Positions 7,991 to 16,650 of a DNA stretch of 47,828 nt are shown here, piece by piece. Origin of the DNA: an uncultured Acidobacteriia bacterium. Its GTDB lineage: Bacteria > Acidobacteriota > Terriglobia > Bryobacterales > Bryobacteraceae. Made by a program: the position numbers and the translations under genes. The stretch lies in NCBI GenBank assembly GCA_903881085.1, contig CAIRSA010000184.1:1-47828 (forward strand). Direction: 5' to 3'. Each line of letters starts with the position of its first letter. The first letter of the stretch is position 1. The notes beneath the pieces were generated by a model. The model saw only the letters and a list, made by a program, of their open reading frames with translations, did not search any database and was not told the origin of the DNA.

Positions 7991-8389
7991 ATGTACATTG
8001 TTATCTGCTATGCCGCCTATCTGATTGTGAGCATCGTGACGACCGTTTGGGTGGCGCGGACGCTCATGCGCAACGGCCGTACTTTCCTGGTCGATGCTTT
8101 TCATGGCAATACGGATCTCGCCGATTCGGTGAATCATCTGCTGGTTGTCGGCTTCTATTTGATCAACGTTGGCTATGTCACGCTGGCTCTTCGCACCACC
8201 GCGCAGGTTGACGACGCGCGGGCGGCGGTGGAACTGCTGAGCGACAAACTAGGCGTGGTACTGGTGGTGTTGGGCGTCATGCATTTTCTCAACTGCTACG
8301 TGCTGAGCCGGTTGAGAAGAAGAGGGCAGGCCGATTTGCGTCCTCCGATCGCTCCCGATGCCCGCATACCAATGCCAACGGGGCTCTGA
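7991..8389 (+). CDS. Small integral membrane protein, unknown function
   Basis: A 132-residue protein with about three hydrophobic segments (roughly 3-22, 49-68 and 85-104) and a basic, Pro-rich C-terminus likely to be cytoplasmic. A strong Shine-Dalgarno (AAAGGAG) precedes the ATG. Its stop overlaps the start of the next gene (TGATG at 8387-8391), so the two are translationally coupled. Its partner is a DCC-family thioredoxin-like gene, which suggests a shared role in a membrane redox or stress response, with expression controlled by the palindrome-flanked promoter. I do not recognise a named family. Confidence 0.75.
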   Translation: MYIVICYAAYLIVSIVTTVWVARTLMRNGRTFLVDAFHGNTDLADSVNHLLVVGFYLINVGYVTLALRTTAQVDDARAAVELLSDKLGVVLVVLGVMHFLNCYVLSRLRRRGQADLRPPIAPDARIPMPTGL

Positions 8390-8820
8390 TGCAACCAATC
8401 ACGAGCATCACCATTCTGTTTGACGCAAGTTGCGGCTTGTGCGCACTGGCCAAGGACTGGATCGTTAAGCAGTCCGCGCTTGTCGGAATCGAGTTTCTTA
8501 TGGCCGGGTCCAGCGAAGCCCAGCGCAGGTTCCCGCAGCTTCCTTCCTGAGCGTTGGCAGTAGTTGCCGGCACCGGGGAAGTGTGGCTTGGGAATCATGC
8601 CTGGCTGGTTTGTCTGTGGGCGTTGCGGGATTACCGCGACCTTGCCTTCCGGCTGACCAGTCCGGCGTTGATGCTGCTGGCTCGCGAGGCATTGTTCACG
8701 GTCTCCAAAAAACGGCACGCGGTTTCGAATAGGCTGCAACTGCGCAGCACGCGGGAGCTGGAGCAGGAGTTGAGCAAGGTGGCGGTGCAGCGATGCGAGA
8801 CGGATGTGGCTGGTGACTGA
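8389..8820 (+). pseudogene. DCC1-like thiol-disulfide oxidoreductase family gene with in-frame TGA
   Basis: The first 53 codons encode the start of a DUF393/DCC protein, with the FDASCGLC motif carrying the CxxC at about 14-17. A TGA at 8548-8550 interrupts it after LPS. The same frame then stays open to 8820 and continues with the expected middle and end of the family, including VWLGNHAWLVCLWALRDYRD. No base is gained or lost, so a single nonsense change explains it. The second part could in principle restart at TTG 8554, but would lack the CxxC. Options are a recent pseudogene, stop read-through, or a sequencing error. Selenocysteine is unlikely because the TGA is far from the redox motif. 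Confidence 0.7.
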
Positions 8821-8863
8821 CCCAGAACTTTGATATGAAGCGCAAGCAATGTAAGCTAAAGAC

Positions 8864-9298
8864 GTGGAACAAGCTCAGATCTTTAGGATCCAGGAATATT
8901 TTCGAGCGATGACCCCCATGACCAGCGGCTTGCCTGCTGTTGGACCAAGCAAGCGCATGCTTGGGGTTCTGCATACTGAAACGAATACAACCGATGGCAT
9001 ATTCGGTCCAGGTACAGGCGGCATGTCTGTTTCGCCGCATTCTGTTTGGACCATTCCCCATCACAGACGGCCCAGAGGGATGGGCAGAGGCTCCACTGGT
9101 CCATCGCAAGATTGGGTATTTCGGATAGAGAACGAAGCTCTTGCTTTTGCTGCGCTGCGTGCACGGTTGGATCCAAGTGACCCCAGCAGGCACGCTTTCG
9201 TTGAACCATTGACCATGATGAAGCTTGAAGAATATACCTCCGCCTTGGTGTCTACTCAATCCTCCTGGAGGCGCGCATGGCCGCTGGACTTCGCCTAA
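8864..9298 (+). CDS. Tse2-like ADP-ribosyltransferase-fold toxin-like protein
   Basis: A 144-residue protein from a GTG start; an ATG at 8909 is an alternative. It carries DGIFGPGTGGMSV at about 44-56, closely resembling the DGLYAPDTGGTSV I recall from the Pseudomonas type VI effector Tse2. It also has an HRRP segment and a C-terminal HAFVEP...EYTSAL stretch that fits the end of the Tse2 fold. I infer a Tse2-family-like toxin or immunity-paired protein acting in the cytoplasm, with no secretion signal and no type VI genes nearby. Its stop overlaps the start of the 83-residue gene by 22 nt, and that gene in turn overlaps a KaiC-like ATPase, so the three form a unit. The motif comparison is from memory and needs a profile search. 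Confidence 0.5.
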   Translation: MEQAQIFRIQEYFRAMTPMTSGLPAVGPSKRMLGVLHTETNTTDGIFGPGTGGMSVSPHSVWTIPHHRRPRGMGRGSTGPSQDWVFRIENEALAFAALRARLDPSDPSRHAFVEPLTMMKLEEYTSALVSTQSSWRRAWPLDFA

Positions 9299-9528
9299 GA
9301 GCATACCTGGCTCTAGAACGCGCCATGGTCGACCTTGACGATGTTGGCGACCCGGTCGGAGACGAGTTGCGTGATCGCATGGATCCTATCTGGCATATGC
9401 TTTCTGATGAGGAGCGCTGCGCGCTGGATGCTCGGAACGGCGATCCATCGCGATTTGCTGGCACCGTGGCGCGCAGGGATTCGACCGTGCGGGCCAGCGT
9501 GCGCGCTCGATTCGGGTGGGCAGCATGA
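9277..9528 (+). CDS. Small acidic protein coupled to the Tse2-like gene (possible antitoxin)
   Basis: An 83-residue protein with a strong Shine-Dalgarno (GGAGG 6 nt before the ATG) that sits inside the end of the preceding gene. The N-terminal 50 residues are predicted to be helical, with a DPIWHMLSDEER motif at about 36-47; the C-terminus is basic. No DNA-binding motif or membrane segment is seen. Its position directly after a Tse2-like gene makes it a candidate antitoxin or immunity partner, but that is inference from order and coupling only. Its TGA stop overlaps the ATG of the ATPase gene (ATGA). Confidence 0.65.
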   Translation: MAAGLRLRAYLALERAMVDLDDVGDPVGDELRDRMDPIWHMLSDEERCALDARNGDPSRFAGTVARRDSTVRASVRARFGWAA

Positions 9529-10997
9529 TACGCACTGTTCCTTCTGGAGACATAGGACTAGATGTGATTCTAGGTGGAGGCTGGCGTCTCATTGAGCGGC
9601 TCCCTGGGCGTGAATCGGCAACCGTCGTGATACGCGGAGGCCCCGGCACCGGCAAGACTTTGTTGGCGGTAGATGTGGCGCTAAGTTTGGCCGGTGCTCT
9701 GAAGGGCGATGTGGTGGTGGCTTGTGTGGAAATACTGCCCAGCGAATATTTCGCGCAAATCGAGGCCAGCCGAGCGGAGCTAGTGCTCCAACACAAGGAC
9801 GGTCCGGCTTTGAATGAGCCGGTAGTCATTTTGCTGCCGGCAGACGCGCCTGTCTTGCCCTGCGATTCTCCACGAATATTTTGCGGACTTCTACCGTCGC
9901 TCGATAGTGCGGCGCCAGATCTTGTCGCCGCACTGGAATCGATGCAGCAAGAAGTCGCAAGGCTCAATGGAAAGCCTGCGGCATTTATCGTGGACTCACT
10001 GATTGCCGGTTATGGACTTGGACCTGAATCTCCTCGCGAAAATGTCGATGCGGTCATGAAATTCGCCGCCCAAGGAGGGTTTGGGCTTGTGCTATGCCAG
10101 GAGACCATCGATGACACCTCCTCGGTATGGGATTTTGCCGCCGACACCCTCTTGGCTCTGGACAACCCTCGCGAAGGTGCGAGACAAATTGTCGTCCGGA
10201 AGCATAGATACGGCGCATCTGCAGCTGGTGTGCATCAACTGGAGATTCGAGGATGGGGACAGCCTAGGGTCTACCCACGGCCTGATGCCTGGCTCGGTAT
10301 GGACCGCGTATGGTCAGCTCTCCCTAGTTACGGGTGGAGGCGCAGGCCGGATCGCAAAACAACAACATTGTGCTGGATCGGAACCATTTTAGGACAAGGC
10401 GTGAAGTCTCCCAAATATCGATCAGAATTCGCTTTTGTATCAGGCCCCAATCTTGGCGCAGCACGCAGAATCGCGTACAGTCTCTCAACCACAAATAATG
10501 ATTCTGCGCGAGATTTGGTGGTCGAGCTTGATCCAATTTCTTTTCAGACCAGAGAGTGGGCTTCGGATCAGCTCGGCCTGATTTCTATTCCTGTGGCCGC
10601 CGGAGCAAGCCATGCAATTTGCGAACTGGTTAAATATCTCGGCAAGAACTTATTTGGAGATGATAACTTGTCCCCGCCACGGAGAATCCTCTTGGGAGAT
10701 GTAGGGTCAACTGGCGCATTTGTTGGCCAGACGCTATGGGCTGACGCAATCGGTGTTATTGCCGCCCATGTAGAAGAAAGCGGATCGGGAATTCCTTTGA
10801 TAGCCTACAGCAGCGCATCCCTACCTGAAGGCCTCGCTTCGCTACGTTGGCGTCCGGATTTGGTAATTGAGACATCTCCCATTAACGATGGTCGTGCAAC
10901 TTCCCGACACGGTGGAAGCGTCTTTGCAATCCGCTGGTCCACGGATGCCATTCAGGGGCCATGGCCGCCAGAGCTTGCACATCTCTCCGAACTCTAA
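9525..10997 (+). CDS. KaiC/RecA-like ATPase with uncharacterised C-terminal half
   Basis: A 490-residue protein; I chose the ATG at 9525 because it forms an ATGA overlap with the previous stop and has GGGTGGG just upstream (a GTG at 9516 is also in frame). The first half is a RecA-superfamily domain of KaiC type, with Walker A GGPGTGKT at about 38-45 and a Walker B-like AAFIVDS at about 152-158. The segment from about 280 to the end keeps a RecA-like alternation of strands and helices but lacks a second clear P-loop, so it may be a degenerate second domain. Clock proteins KaiA/KaiB are absent. Coupling to a toxin-like gene points to an energy-dependent sensor or regulator, by inference. Confidence 0.75.
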   Translation: MIRTVPSGDIGLDVILGGGWRLIERLPGRESATVVIRGGPGTGKTLLAVDVALSLAGALKGDVVVACVEILPSEYFAQIEASRAELVLQHKDGPALNEPVVILLPADAPVLPCDSPRIFCGLLPSLDSAAPDLVAALESMQQEVARLNGKPAAFIVDSLIAGYGLGPESPRENVDAVMKFAAQGGFGLVLCQETIDDTSSVWDFAADTLLALDNPREGARQIVVRKHRYGASAAGVHQLEIRGWGQPRVYPRPDAWLGMDRVWSALPSYGWRRRPDRKTTTLCWIGTILGQGVKSPKYRSEFAFVSGPNLGAARRIAYSLSTTNNDSARDLVVELDPISFQTREWASDQLGLISIPVAAGASHAICELVKYLGKNLFGDDNLSPPRRILLGDVGSTGAFVGQTLWADAIGVIAAHVEESGSGIPLIAYSSASLPEGLASLRWRPDLVIETSPINDGRATSRHGGSVFAIRWSTDAIQGPWPPELAHLSEL

Positions 10998-11044
10998 AGT
11001 GTGTGGGCGACATTCGCGAATTGGCCTGCGAAGGTCAGCCCCCT

Positions 11045-11803
11045 TTACCCCCGCCCAACCAGCGGCATCGTCGAAGCCATCACCGTAATCGTCAGCACGT
11101 TCGCCTCGGGCGGCAACGCGGCCATGTACAGAATTGCGTCGGCCACGTGTTTCACGTCCATGCGCGGTTCCACCATCATCGAACCGTTGGCCTGGATGAT
11201 ACCGCCGGCCATGCGCGCGGTCATCTCCGTCGCGGCGTTGCCGATATCGATCTGTCCGCAGGTGATCCCGAAAGGGCGGCCGTCGAGCGCGATAGATTTC
11301 GTCAGCCCGGTGATGGCATGCTTCGTCGCCGTGTACGGTGCTGAAAATGGGCGCGGCGTCTGCGAGGAGATGGACCCGTTGTTGATGATGCGCCCGCCCT
11401 GCGGCGTCTGCGCCTTCATCATGCGAATGGCCTCCTGCGCGCAAAGGAACGACCCGGTGAGATTCACGCCGACAACGGTGCTCCATTGTTCGAACGTCAG
11501 CTCTTCCATCGGAACAGCCGGCGTGCCGCAGCCCGCGTTGTTGAACAGCAGGTCGAGCCGGCCGAACTCCGCGGCGATGCGCGCAAACAGCGCCTTCACT
11601 TGATCGGGCTGGCTGATGTCTGCCGCTACAGGCAGCATGCGGCCGCCAGCGGCCGAGGCTTGCGCGGCGGTCTTGTCGAGTTCTTCCGCGCGGCGGCCCG
11701 TCAGCGCAACCGAATATCCGGTCGATTGCAGCGCCAGAGCGCAGGCGCGCCCGATGCCGCTGCCGGCCCCTGTTACAAGTGCGAACTTGGCTTGAGTGGA
11801 CAT
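11045..11803 (-). CDS. Short-chain dehydrogenase/reductase
   Basis: A 252-residue classical SDR that should oxidise or reduce a hydroxyl/keto group with NAD(P). The cofactor motif TGAGSGIG is at 11-18, NNAG at 88-91, and the catalytic triad is Ser144, Tyr157 and Lys161 (YTATK). The segment after TGRR at about 35-38 suggests NADP preference. Length and motif spacing are normal for the family. It faces the KaiC-like gene tail to tail with 47 bp between and is divergent from the VWA gene, so the context gives no substrate. Confidence 0.9.
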   Translation of the reverse strand: MSTQAKFALVTGAGSGIGRACALALQSTGYSVALTGRRAEELDKTAAQASAAGGRMLPVAADISQPDQVKALFARIAAEFGRLDLLFNNAGCGTPAVPMEELTFEQWSTVVGVNLTGSFLCAQEAIRMMKAQTPQGGRIINNGSISSQTPRPFSAPYTATKHAITGLTKSIALDGRPFGITCGQIDIGNAATEMTARMAGGIIQANGSMMVEPRMDVKHVADAILYMAALPPEANVLTITVMASTMPLVGRG

Positions 11804-11910
11804 GATCAGTCACTATTGTATGTGAGCGCAAAGGGCCCGGTGTGGCATGCCAATCCCGTTGAGTCGAAAATGCCACGCCGAGGCTCCGTTTTGCGCGTTA
11901 TATAAAAGAC

Positions 11911-12831
11911 ATGCCAGTATCTAGACGAAGCCTGATGCTATCCGCGCTCCCGCTGCTCCGCGCACAAGACAACGCCACCATCCGCGTGGACGTGAAAGTA
12001 GTGAATATTCTCGCCAGCGTGCGCACGAAGAAAGGCGAGATCATCAGCAATCTGACGCAGGAAGATTTCTCCGTCGCCGAAAACGGCCGCCCGCAGAAAC
12101 TCCGATACTTCGCGCGTGAAACAGATCTGCCGCTCACAATCGGCCTGATGGTCGACACCAGCATGAGCCAGGAAAAGGTGCTCATACAGGAACGCGGCGC
12201 CTGCCGACGCTTTCTCGATCAGGTGCTGCGGCCCGAAAAAGACCAGGTCTTCCTTATGCAGTTCGATATGAGCGTGAAGACGGCCCAGATCCTGACCTCG
12301 TCGAGGCAGAAGCTCGACGAAGCGCTGGCCTTTGTCGACACCCCCACCCGCTCGCAATTGATGCAACAGGTGGGCGGCGGCACGCTGCTCTACGACGCCA
12401 TGGCGATAGGCGCGGACGAGGTGATGAGCAAAGTCACCGGCCGCAAAGCGATGATCGTTCTCTCCGATGGCGTGGATACCGGCAGCCACCGCGCCATCCT
12501 GGATTCCATTGAAGCCGCGCTGCGCAATGACACGATCATCTATTCCATTTATTTTACGGATGCCGGCGCCTATGGTGGCTTCGGACCTAACGGCAAGGCC
12601 GTGTTGCAGCGCATGGCCCGCGAAACAGGTGGGGCGTTTTATGAGGTGACGAAAAAGCTCAGCATCGAACAGGTGTTCGATCTGATCCAGGACGAGCTGC
12701 GCAGCCAATACAGCCTCGGCTACGTTTCCGATGTGCCTGTGGATGTTTCCGAATTTCGCCGCATTCAGCTCGCAGTGAAGCAAAAGGGGCTTGTTATCCA
12801 AGCCCGCGATCGGTACTGGGCGAAACGCTAG
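11911..12831 (+). CDS. Secreted VWA protein of acidobacterial type (TIGR03436-like)
   Basis: A 306-residue protein with a Tat-like start (SRRSLML) ending near residue 19, so the domain acts outside the cytoplasm. The segment at about 24-70 is the typical beta-rich lead of this family (VDVKVVNILASVRTKKG). The VWA domain follows with the MIDAS motif DTSMS at 82-86 and SDGVD at about 184-188. These domains bind divalent cations and partner proteins; the partner is unknown. A TATA-rich stretch (11901-11906) sits so close to the ATG that the start site could be short-leadered. Its stop shares the CTAG at 12828-12831 with the convergent zinc-ribbon gene. Confidence 0.88.
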   Translation: MPVSRRSLMLSALPLLRAQDNATIRVDVKVVNILASVRTKKGEIISNLTQEDFSVAENGRPQKLRYFARETDLPLTIGLMVDTSMSQEKVLIQERGACRRFLDQVLRPEKDQVFLMQFDMSVKTAQILTSSRQKLDEALAFVDTPTRSQLMQQVGGGTLLYDAMAIGADEVMSKVTGRKAMIVLSDGVDTGSHRAILDSIEAALRNDTIIYSIYFTDAGAYGGFGPNGKAVLQRMARETGGAFYEVTKKLSIEQVFDLIQDELRSQYSLGYVSDVPVDVSEFRRIQLAVKQKGLVIQARDRYWAKR

Positions 12832-13583
12832 ACCTTGGAGAAAGCCGGTGAGTTGATGTCGTGGTCAAACACTGCCGGCGGATTGAAGTAGAGCAGGCGC
12901 ATGCACATTTCGCAAGGTAGCACGTCGTTGTTGTGGCGCACTTCCTGGAAGTATTGCGGACGCAGCGAAATCTGGCACATCTGGCAGCGGCCATCGATCA
13001 CTTCGGAAACCGCATAGCCGTTCTTGTGCTTCTTGCGCAGGCGGTCGTATTTCACCATGACTGCTGGGGAAATCTCTTTCACCACGTCTTTGCGCTTGGC
13101 AATCATTTCAGCGAGTTGCTGCTGGTCAGCCGCCGTGCGATCCTTGGCGGTGGCCTTTTCGGCATCCACTGCAACCTTTTCTTTTTTCAATTCCGCTTCG
13201 GCTGCCTTCACGTTCCGGTCCAGCGGTTCGGATTCTTCCATCAGGACGATAGTGCGATCCTCGCACTTGCGGATCTCCTGCTGGCAAAAATCGATCTCGT
13301 GCTGGAAGGCCTTGTACTGCTCATTGTTCTTGGCCTGTTGCATCTGATCGTGCAGTTTCGAGATCTTTCCCTGGTGCGCCAGGACGTCGCCTTCGATCTT
13401 TTTGCGCTCTTTTTGATTCGCCGACAGTGCGGCGCGATCAACATCTAATTTCCTTTGGTGGGAATCGAGCGCTTTCTCGATTCCGGCTATCTGTTTGGGG
13501 AGCCGCGCGATCTCGTTTTCGAGCGCGGTAATCTTTAGGTCGAGTCCCTGTAACTGAATAACGAGCTGAAGGTCCGCAATCAT
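12828..13583 (-). CDS. Coiled-coil protein with C4 zinc ribbon (DUF164/CT398-like)
   Basis: Translated from the ATG at 13583, the product has 251 residues. About 1-170 form a long antiparallel coiled coil; the end carries a zinc ribbon with CxxC at about 200-203 and CxxC at 224-227. The family includes the chlamydial CT398/CdsZ protein, which binds secretion apparatus and RNA polymerase parts, but most members have unknown roles. The ATG lies only 4 nt after the MurJ stop, so the two are coupled. A GTG at 13604 would give a slightly longer product overlapping murJ. It is last in the unit peptidase-murJ-zinc ribbon. Confidence 0.85.
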   Translation of the reverse strand: MIADLQLVIQLQGLDLKITALENEIARLPKQIAGIEKALDSHQRKLDVDRAALSANQKERKKIEGDVLAHQGKISKLHDQMQQAKNNEQYKAFQHEIDFCQQEIRKCEDRTIVLMEESEPLDRNVKAAEAELKKEKVAVDAEKATAKDRTAADQQQLAEMIAKRKDVVKEISPAVMVKYDRLRKKHKNGYAVSEVIDGRCQMCQISLRPQYFQEVRHNNDVLPCEMCMRLLYFNPPAVFDHDINSPAFSKV

Positions 13584-13587
13584 GTTG

Positions 13588-15147
13588 TTATCGAATTTTA
13601 GCACGCATTCGGGCTAGAGGTGCTGTTAAAGCTTTCAACGCCAGTTCCAGCTCGCTCACTTTTGCGTAGCGGCATGCGTGATAGAAGATGGTTACGCCGA
13701 TGGGAATCGAGACCACGAGGTCGGCAATTCGGCCCAATTTTGAGGTTCCACACAGGTTCCGCATGCCATAGCTGGAGGCGGCGACAGCCATCCCCATCAG
13801 CAGCGCGGCGAAGGCAACTTTCACCACCGTGTCGAACAGCGCACGGCCGTGCATGCCGCCGATCCGCTTGCGCAGAATCAGAAACAGCAAGAGAAATGCG
13901 AAATTCGCCACAACCGAAGTGGTCATCGCAAGCCCGGCATGCCCCAGGCCCGCCCCGCGAACCATGGTAACGGCCACTGCGTAATTGATCACCACCGAAC
14001 AGAAGCTGATCATCATGGGCGTGCGCGAATCGTTGAGCGCGTAGAAGGCCGGCGTCAGAACTTTCAGCGCCGAGTATCCGCAAAGTCCCAAAGAGTAAAA
14101 GGAGAGGGCAACGGCGATCTGCCGGATATCGTAAGTTGCAATTTCTCCTCCCTGATACACTGCTCCAATCATCGATTCTCTCAATAAAACCAGTCCTACT
14201 GACGAGGGGATGGTCAATAGGAATACCATACCTAGCGAGCGCGAAAGGGTGCGCCGGAACTCGTCCATGTTTCCAGAGGATGCACTGCGCGAAATGGAGG
14301 TCAAAGTGGCGCTCGCAATGGCCACGCCAAACAGTCCGAGCGGAAACTGCATGAATCGGAAAGCGTATTGCAGCCAACTGACCGAACTGTTAAAGCCGCG
14401 AACCGGATCGTTGATGTGCGTTGCCAGGTACGTGTTCACCGTGACGTTGATCTGTACCGCCGAGTTGCCGAGGATCGCCGGACCCATCTGACGCAGTATC
14501 CGCTTCATCCCTGGGTGCGCCCAGTCAAAAGCCGGGCGGAAATAGAATCCCTGTTTGTACAATGACGGGATCTGCCATGCCAACTGCATGCCTCCCCCGA
14601 TCACGACTCCCCATGCCATTCCCTCAATGGGAGAAATGCCGAACGGGCCGAGGAAGCCGATGGACAAGCCCGCCGCCAGCGAAAAAATATTGAACAGCGT
14701 CGACGCCATGGCGGGCACACCGAACTGCCCGCAGGAATTCAAAATTCCCATTACCTGCGCGGCCATTGCCACCAACAGCAGAAACGGCCACATAATGCGC
14801 GTCATGCGCACTGCTTGTTCGAACTTTCCTGGAGTGTTGTGGAAGGGACTGGCGAGCATCTCTACCAAATTGGGAGCTAGCAAGATTCCAAGCACACACA
14901 TCGCGCCGACGATCAGCATGATCGCCGTCGCCACCAAATTCGCCAGATGAGCCGCTTCCTTGCGGCCCTTCTGCTGCATGGTGTCGACAAACGCCGGAAT
15001 GAATGCGCTGCTCAGCGCGCCCTCGGCAAACAGGTCGCGCGTCAGGTTCGGAATCAAAAAGCCGATGCGGAACGCCTCGCTGGCGAAGCCGGCGCCAAAA
15101 AAATGCGCCATCACCATTTCCCGCAGCAGACCGGTGACGCGGCTCAT
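13588..15147 (-). CDS. murJ: Lipid II flippase MurJ
   Basis: MurJ/MviN moves the cell-wall precursor lipid II across the inner membrane. The product has many membrane segments and the conserved N-terminal SRVTGLLREMVMAHFFG, followed by the family's FRIGFLIPNLTRDLFAEGALSSAFIP. Length (519 residues from this ATG) is normal. The ATG used here falls inside the expected first membrane helix. The same frame extends upstream to the preceding gene's TGA at 15223-15225 and encodes a typical MurJ N-terminus (SVVRSAGIVSIAVG) but contains no ATG, GTG or TTG there. An ATT at 15217-15219 has GGGAG 7 nt upstream and is a plausible true start. It is coupled to the zinc-ribbon gene downstream and the dipeptidase upstream. 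Confidence 0.92.
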   Translation of the reverse strand: MSRVTGLLREMVMAHFFGAGFASEAFRIGFLIPNLTRDLFAEGALSSAFIPAFVDTMQQKGRKEAAHLANLVATAIMLIVGAMCVLGILLAPNLVEMLASPFHNTPGKFEQAVRMTRIMWPFLLLVAMAAQVMGILNSCGQFGVPAMASTLFNIFSLAAGLSIGFLGPFGISPIEGMAWGVVIGGGMQLAWQIPSLYKQGFYFRPAFDWAHPGMKRILRQMGPAILGNSAVQINVTVNTYLATHINDPVRGFNSSVSWLQYAFRFMQFPLGLFGVAIASATLTSISRSASSGNMDEFRRTLSRSLGMVFLLTIPSSVGLVLLRESMIGAVYQGGEIATYDIRQIAVALSFYSLGLCGYSALKVLTPAFYALNDSRTPMMISFCSVVINYAVAVTMVRGAGLGHAGLAMTTSVVANFAFLLLFLILRKRIGGMHGRALFDTVVKVAFAALLMGMAVAASSYGMRNLCGTSKLGRIADLVVSIPIGVTIFYHACRYAKVSELELALKALTAPLARMRAKIR

Positions 15148-15222
15148 TCCAACGGCAATAGAAACAATGCCCGCTGAACGGACAACGCTTTCCGATTGAG
15201 ACTGTTCTTGGGCGGGAATAGA

Positions 15223-16593
15223 TCAGCTCCCGTACTGCTCAAAGAAATGAGCGATAGTCATAATGCCCTGATAGTAGTTTTCGATGCGGTATTTTTCGTT
15301 GGGTGAATGCAACCCATCGTCCGGCAGGCCGAAGCCCATCAGGATGGTGGGGATATGCAGATTGCGGGCAAAATCGCCTACAATCGGGATCGATCCGCCG
15401 GAGCGCACGAAAACAGTTTGCTTGCCCAGGACATCGGCGAATGCTTTGGCCGCCACTGCGATTGCTTTGTGGTCAGGATTCACCAAGAGCCCGGATCCGC
15501 TGCTGAGTACCCGGACCTCCATGACGATGCCTTTGGGCGTGTTCTGCTTCACCCACTCCTTGAATGCTTCGATGATCTTCTCCGGATCCTGATTCGGCAC
15601 CATGCGCATGCTGACTTTCGCCGTTGCCTTGGCCGGGATCACCGTCTTGGCGCCCGCCGCAGTGAAGCCGCCGGCGATGCCATGTACTTCCAGCGTTGGC
15701 CGCGACCAGACGCGCTCAAGAACAGTGCGGTCCGGTTCGCCAGTCAGTTCCGTTGACCCCACTTCTTTTTTCAGAAATTCCGCTTCGTTGAACGGAAGCC
15801 GCTGCCAGCTTTCGATCTCGGCCGCCGCCGGTTCCACTACGTCGTCATAGACGCCTGGAATTTGAATCACGCCGTTGGCGTCCTTGGCCTTCGCCAGCAG
15901 TTCAATCAAGCCGTAGACCGCGTTTGGGGCCGCGCCGCCATAGAGGCCGGAATGCAGATCGCGCATCGGACCGGTGGCTTCGAGTTCCATGTAGATCAGG
16001 CCGCGCAGACCGGTGCACAAGGTGGGCAGTCCTTCGGCGTATAGCGCAGTGTCTGAAACCAGCGCCACATCGGCGGCCAGTTTTTGAGGGTTCTTTTCCA
16101 CGTAGCTCGCTACTGATGCCCCGCCGCACTCCTCTTCGCCTTCGATCAGGAACTTCAGATTCAGCGGCAGCGTGCCAGTGACCGCCCGCAACGCCTCAAC
16201 AGCCTTGATGTGCATGTACATCTGGCCCTTGTCGTCGGCCGAACCGCGGGCATAGAGATTGCCGTCTCGCTCGACAGGTTCAAAGGGCGGGCTGACCCAT
16301 AGATCGAGCGGATCGGGGGGCTGCACATCGTAATGGCCATAGCAGAGCACTGTGGGCTTGCCTGGGGCATGCAGCCAATCGGCATACACCAAGGGATGGG
16401 CTGCAGTTGGGATGATTTCGACGTTTTCCAGGCCAGCGTCCTGCAGGCTCTTGGCCACAAACTGGGCCGCCCGCTCCACATCCGGCTTGTTCTCCGGAAG
16501 AGTGCTGATACTGGGGATTCTCAGGAAGTCTTTTAACTCGTCAAGAAGACGGGTTTGATGTTGGCGTACGTAGGCGTCTGTGTTGTTTGACAT
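15223..16593 (-). CDS. M20 family dipeptidase / metallopeptidase
   Basis: A 456-residue cytoplasmic enzyme that should hydrolyse dipeptides or related amides with two zinc ions. Ligand motifs are His87 and Asp89 in CYGHYDVQP, Asp120 in RGSADDKG, the catalytic Glu153 with Glu154 in IEGEEECGG, and Asp in VSDTALYAEG at about 184. A dimerisation domain occupies about 215-330. The end is typical (GFGLPDDGLHSPNE). There is no signal peptide. It lies immediately upstream of murJ with no intergenic space beyond a few bases, so it likely belongs to the same transcript; a link to cell-wall peptide recycling is possible but unproven. Confidence 0.92.
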   Translation of the reverse strand: MSNNTDAYVRQHQTRLLDELKDFLRIPSISTLPENKPDVERAAQFVAKSLQDAGLENVEIIPTAAHPLVYADWLHAPGKPTVLCYGHYDVQPPDPLDLWVSPPFEPVERDGNLYARGSADDKGQMYMHIKAVEALRAVTGTLPLNLKFLIEGEEECGGASVASYVEKNPQKLAADVALVSDTALYAEGLPTLCTGLRGLIYMELEATGPMRDLHSGLYGGAAPNAVYGLIELLAKAKDANGVIQIPGVYDDVVEPAAAEIESWQRLPFNEAEFLKKEVGSTELTGEPDRTVLERVWSRPTLEVHGIAGGFTAAGAKTVIPAKATAKVSMRMVPNQDPEKIIEAFKEWVKQNTPKGIVMEVRVLSSGSGLLVNPDHKAIAVAAKAFADVLGKQTVFVRSGGSIPIVGDFARNLHIPTILMGFGLPDDGLHSPNEKYRIENYYQGIMTIAHFFEQYGS

Positions 16594-16650
16594 GGCAATT
16601 GCCGGGAAACCACTATTATAGGGTAACTCCCGGCATTTGCTTAAATCTGA

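Noticed and set aside
8548..8550. TGA as a selenocysteine codon in the DCC gene
   Set aside because: The TGA is far from the CxxC redox site and no SECIS-like hairpin follows; a nonsense change is simpler.
9525..10997. Circadian clock kinase KaiC
   Set aside because: KaiA and KaiB are absent and only one clear P-loop exists; a KaiC-like ATPase is as far as the sequence goes.
11901..11906. TATAAA as the -10 box of the VWA gene
   Set aside because: It is only 5 bp from the ATG and no -35 element was found at the right distance.
12828..12831. Shared CTAG of two convergent stop codons
   Set aside because: A real but common packing effect in dense genomes; not evidence of regulation.
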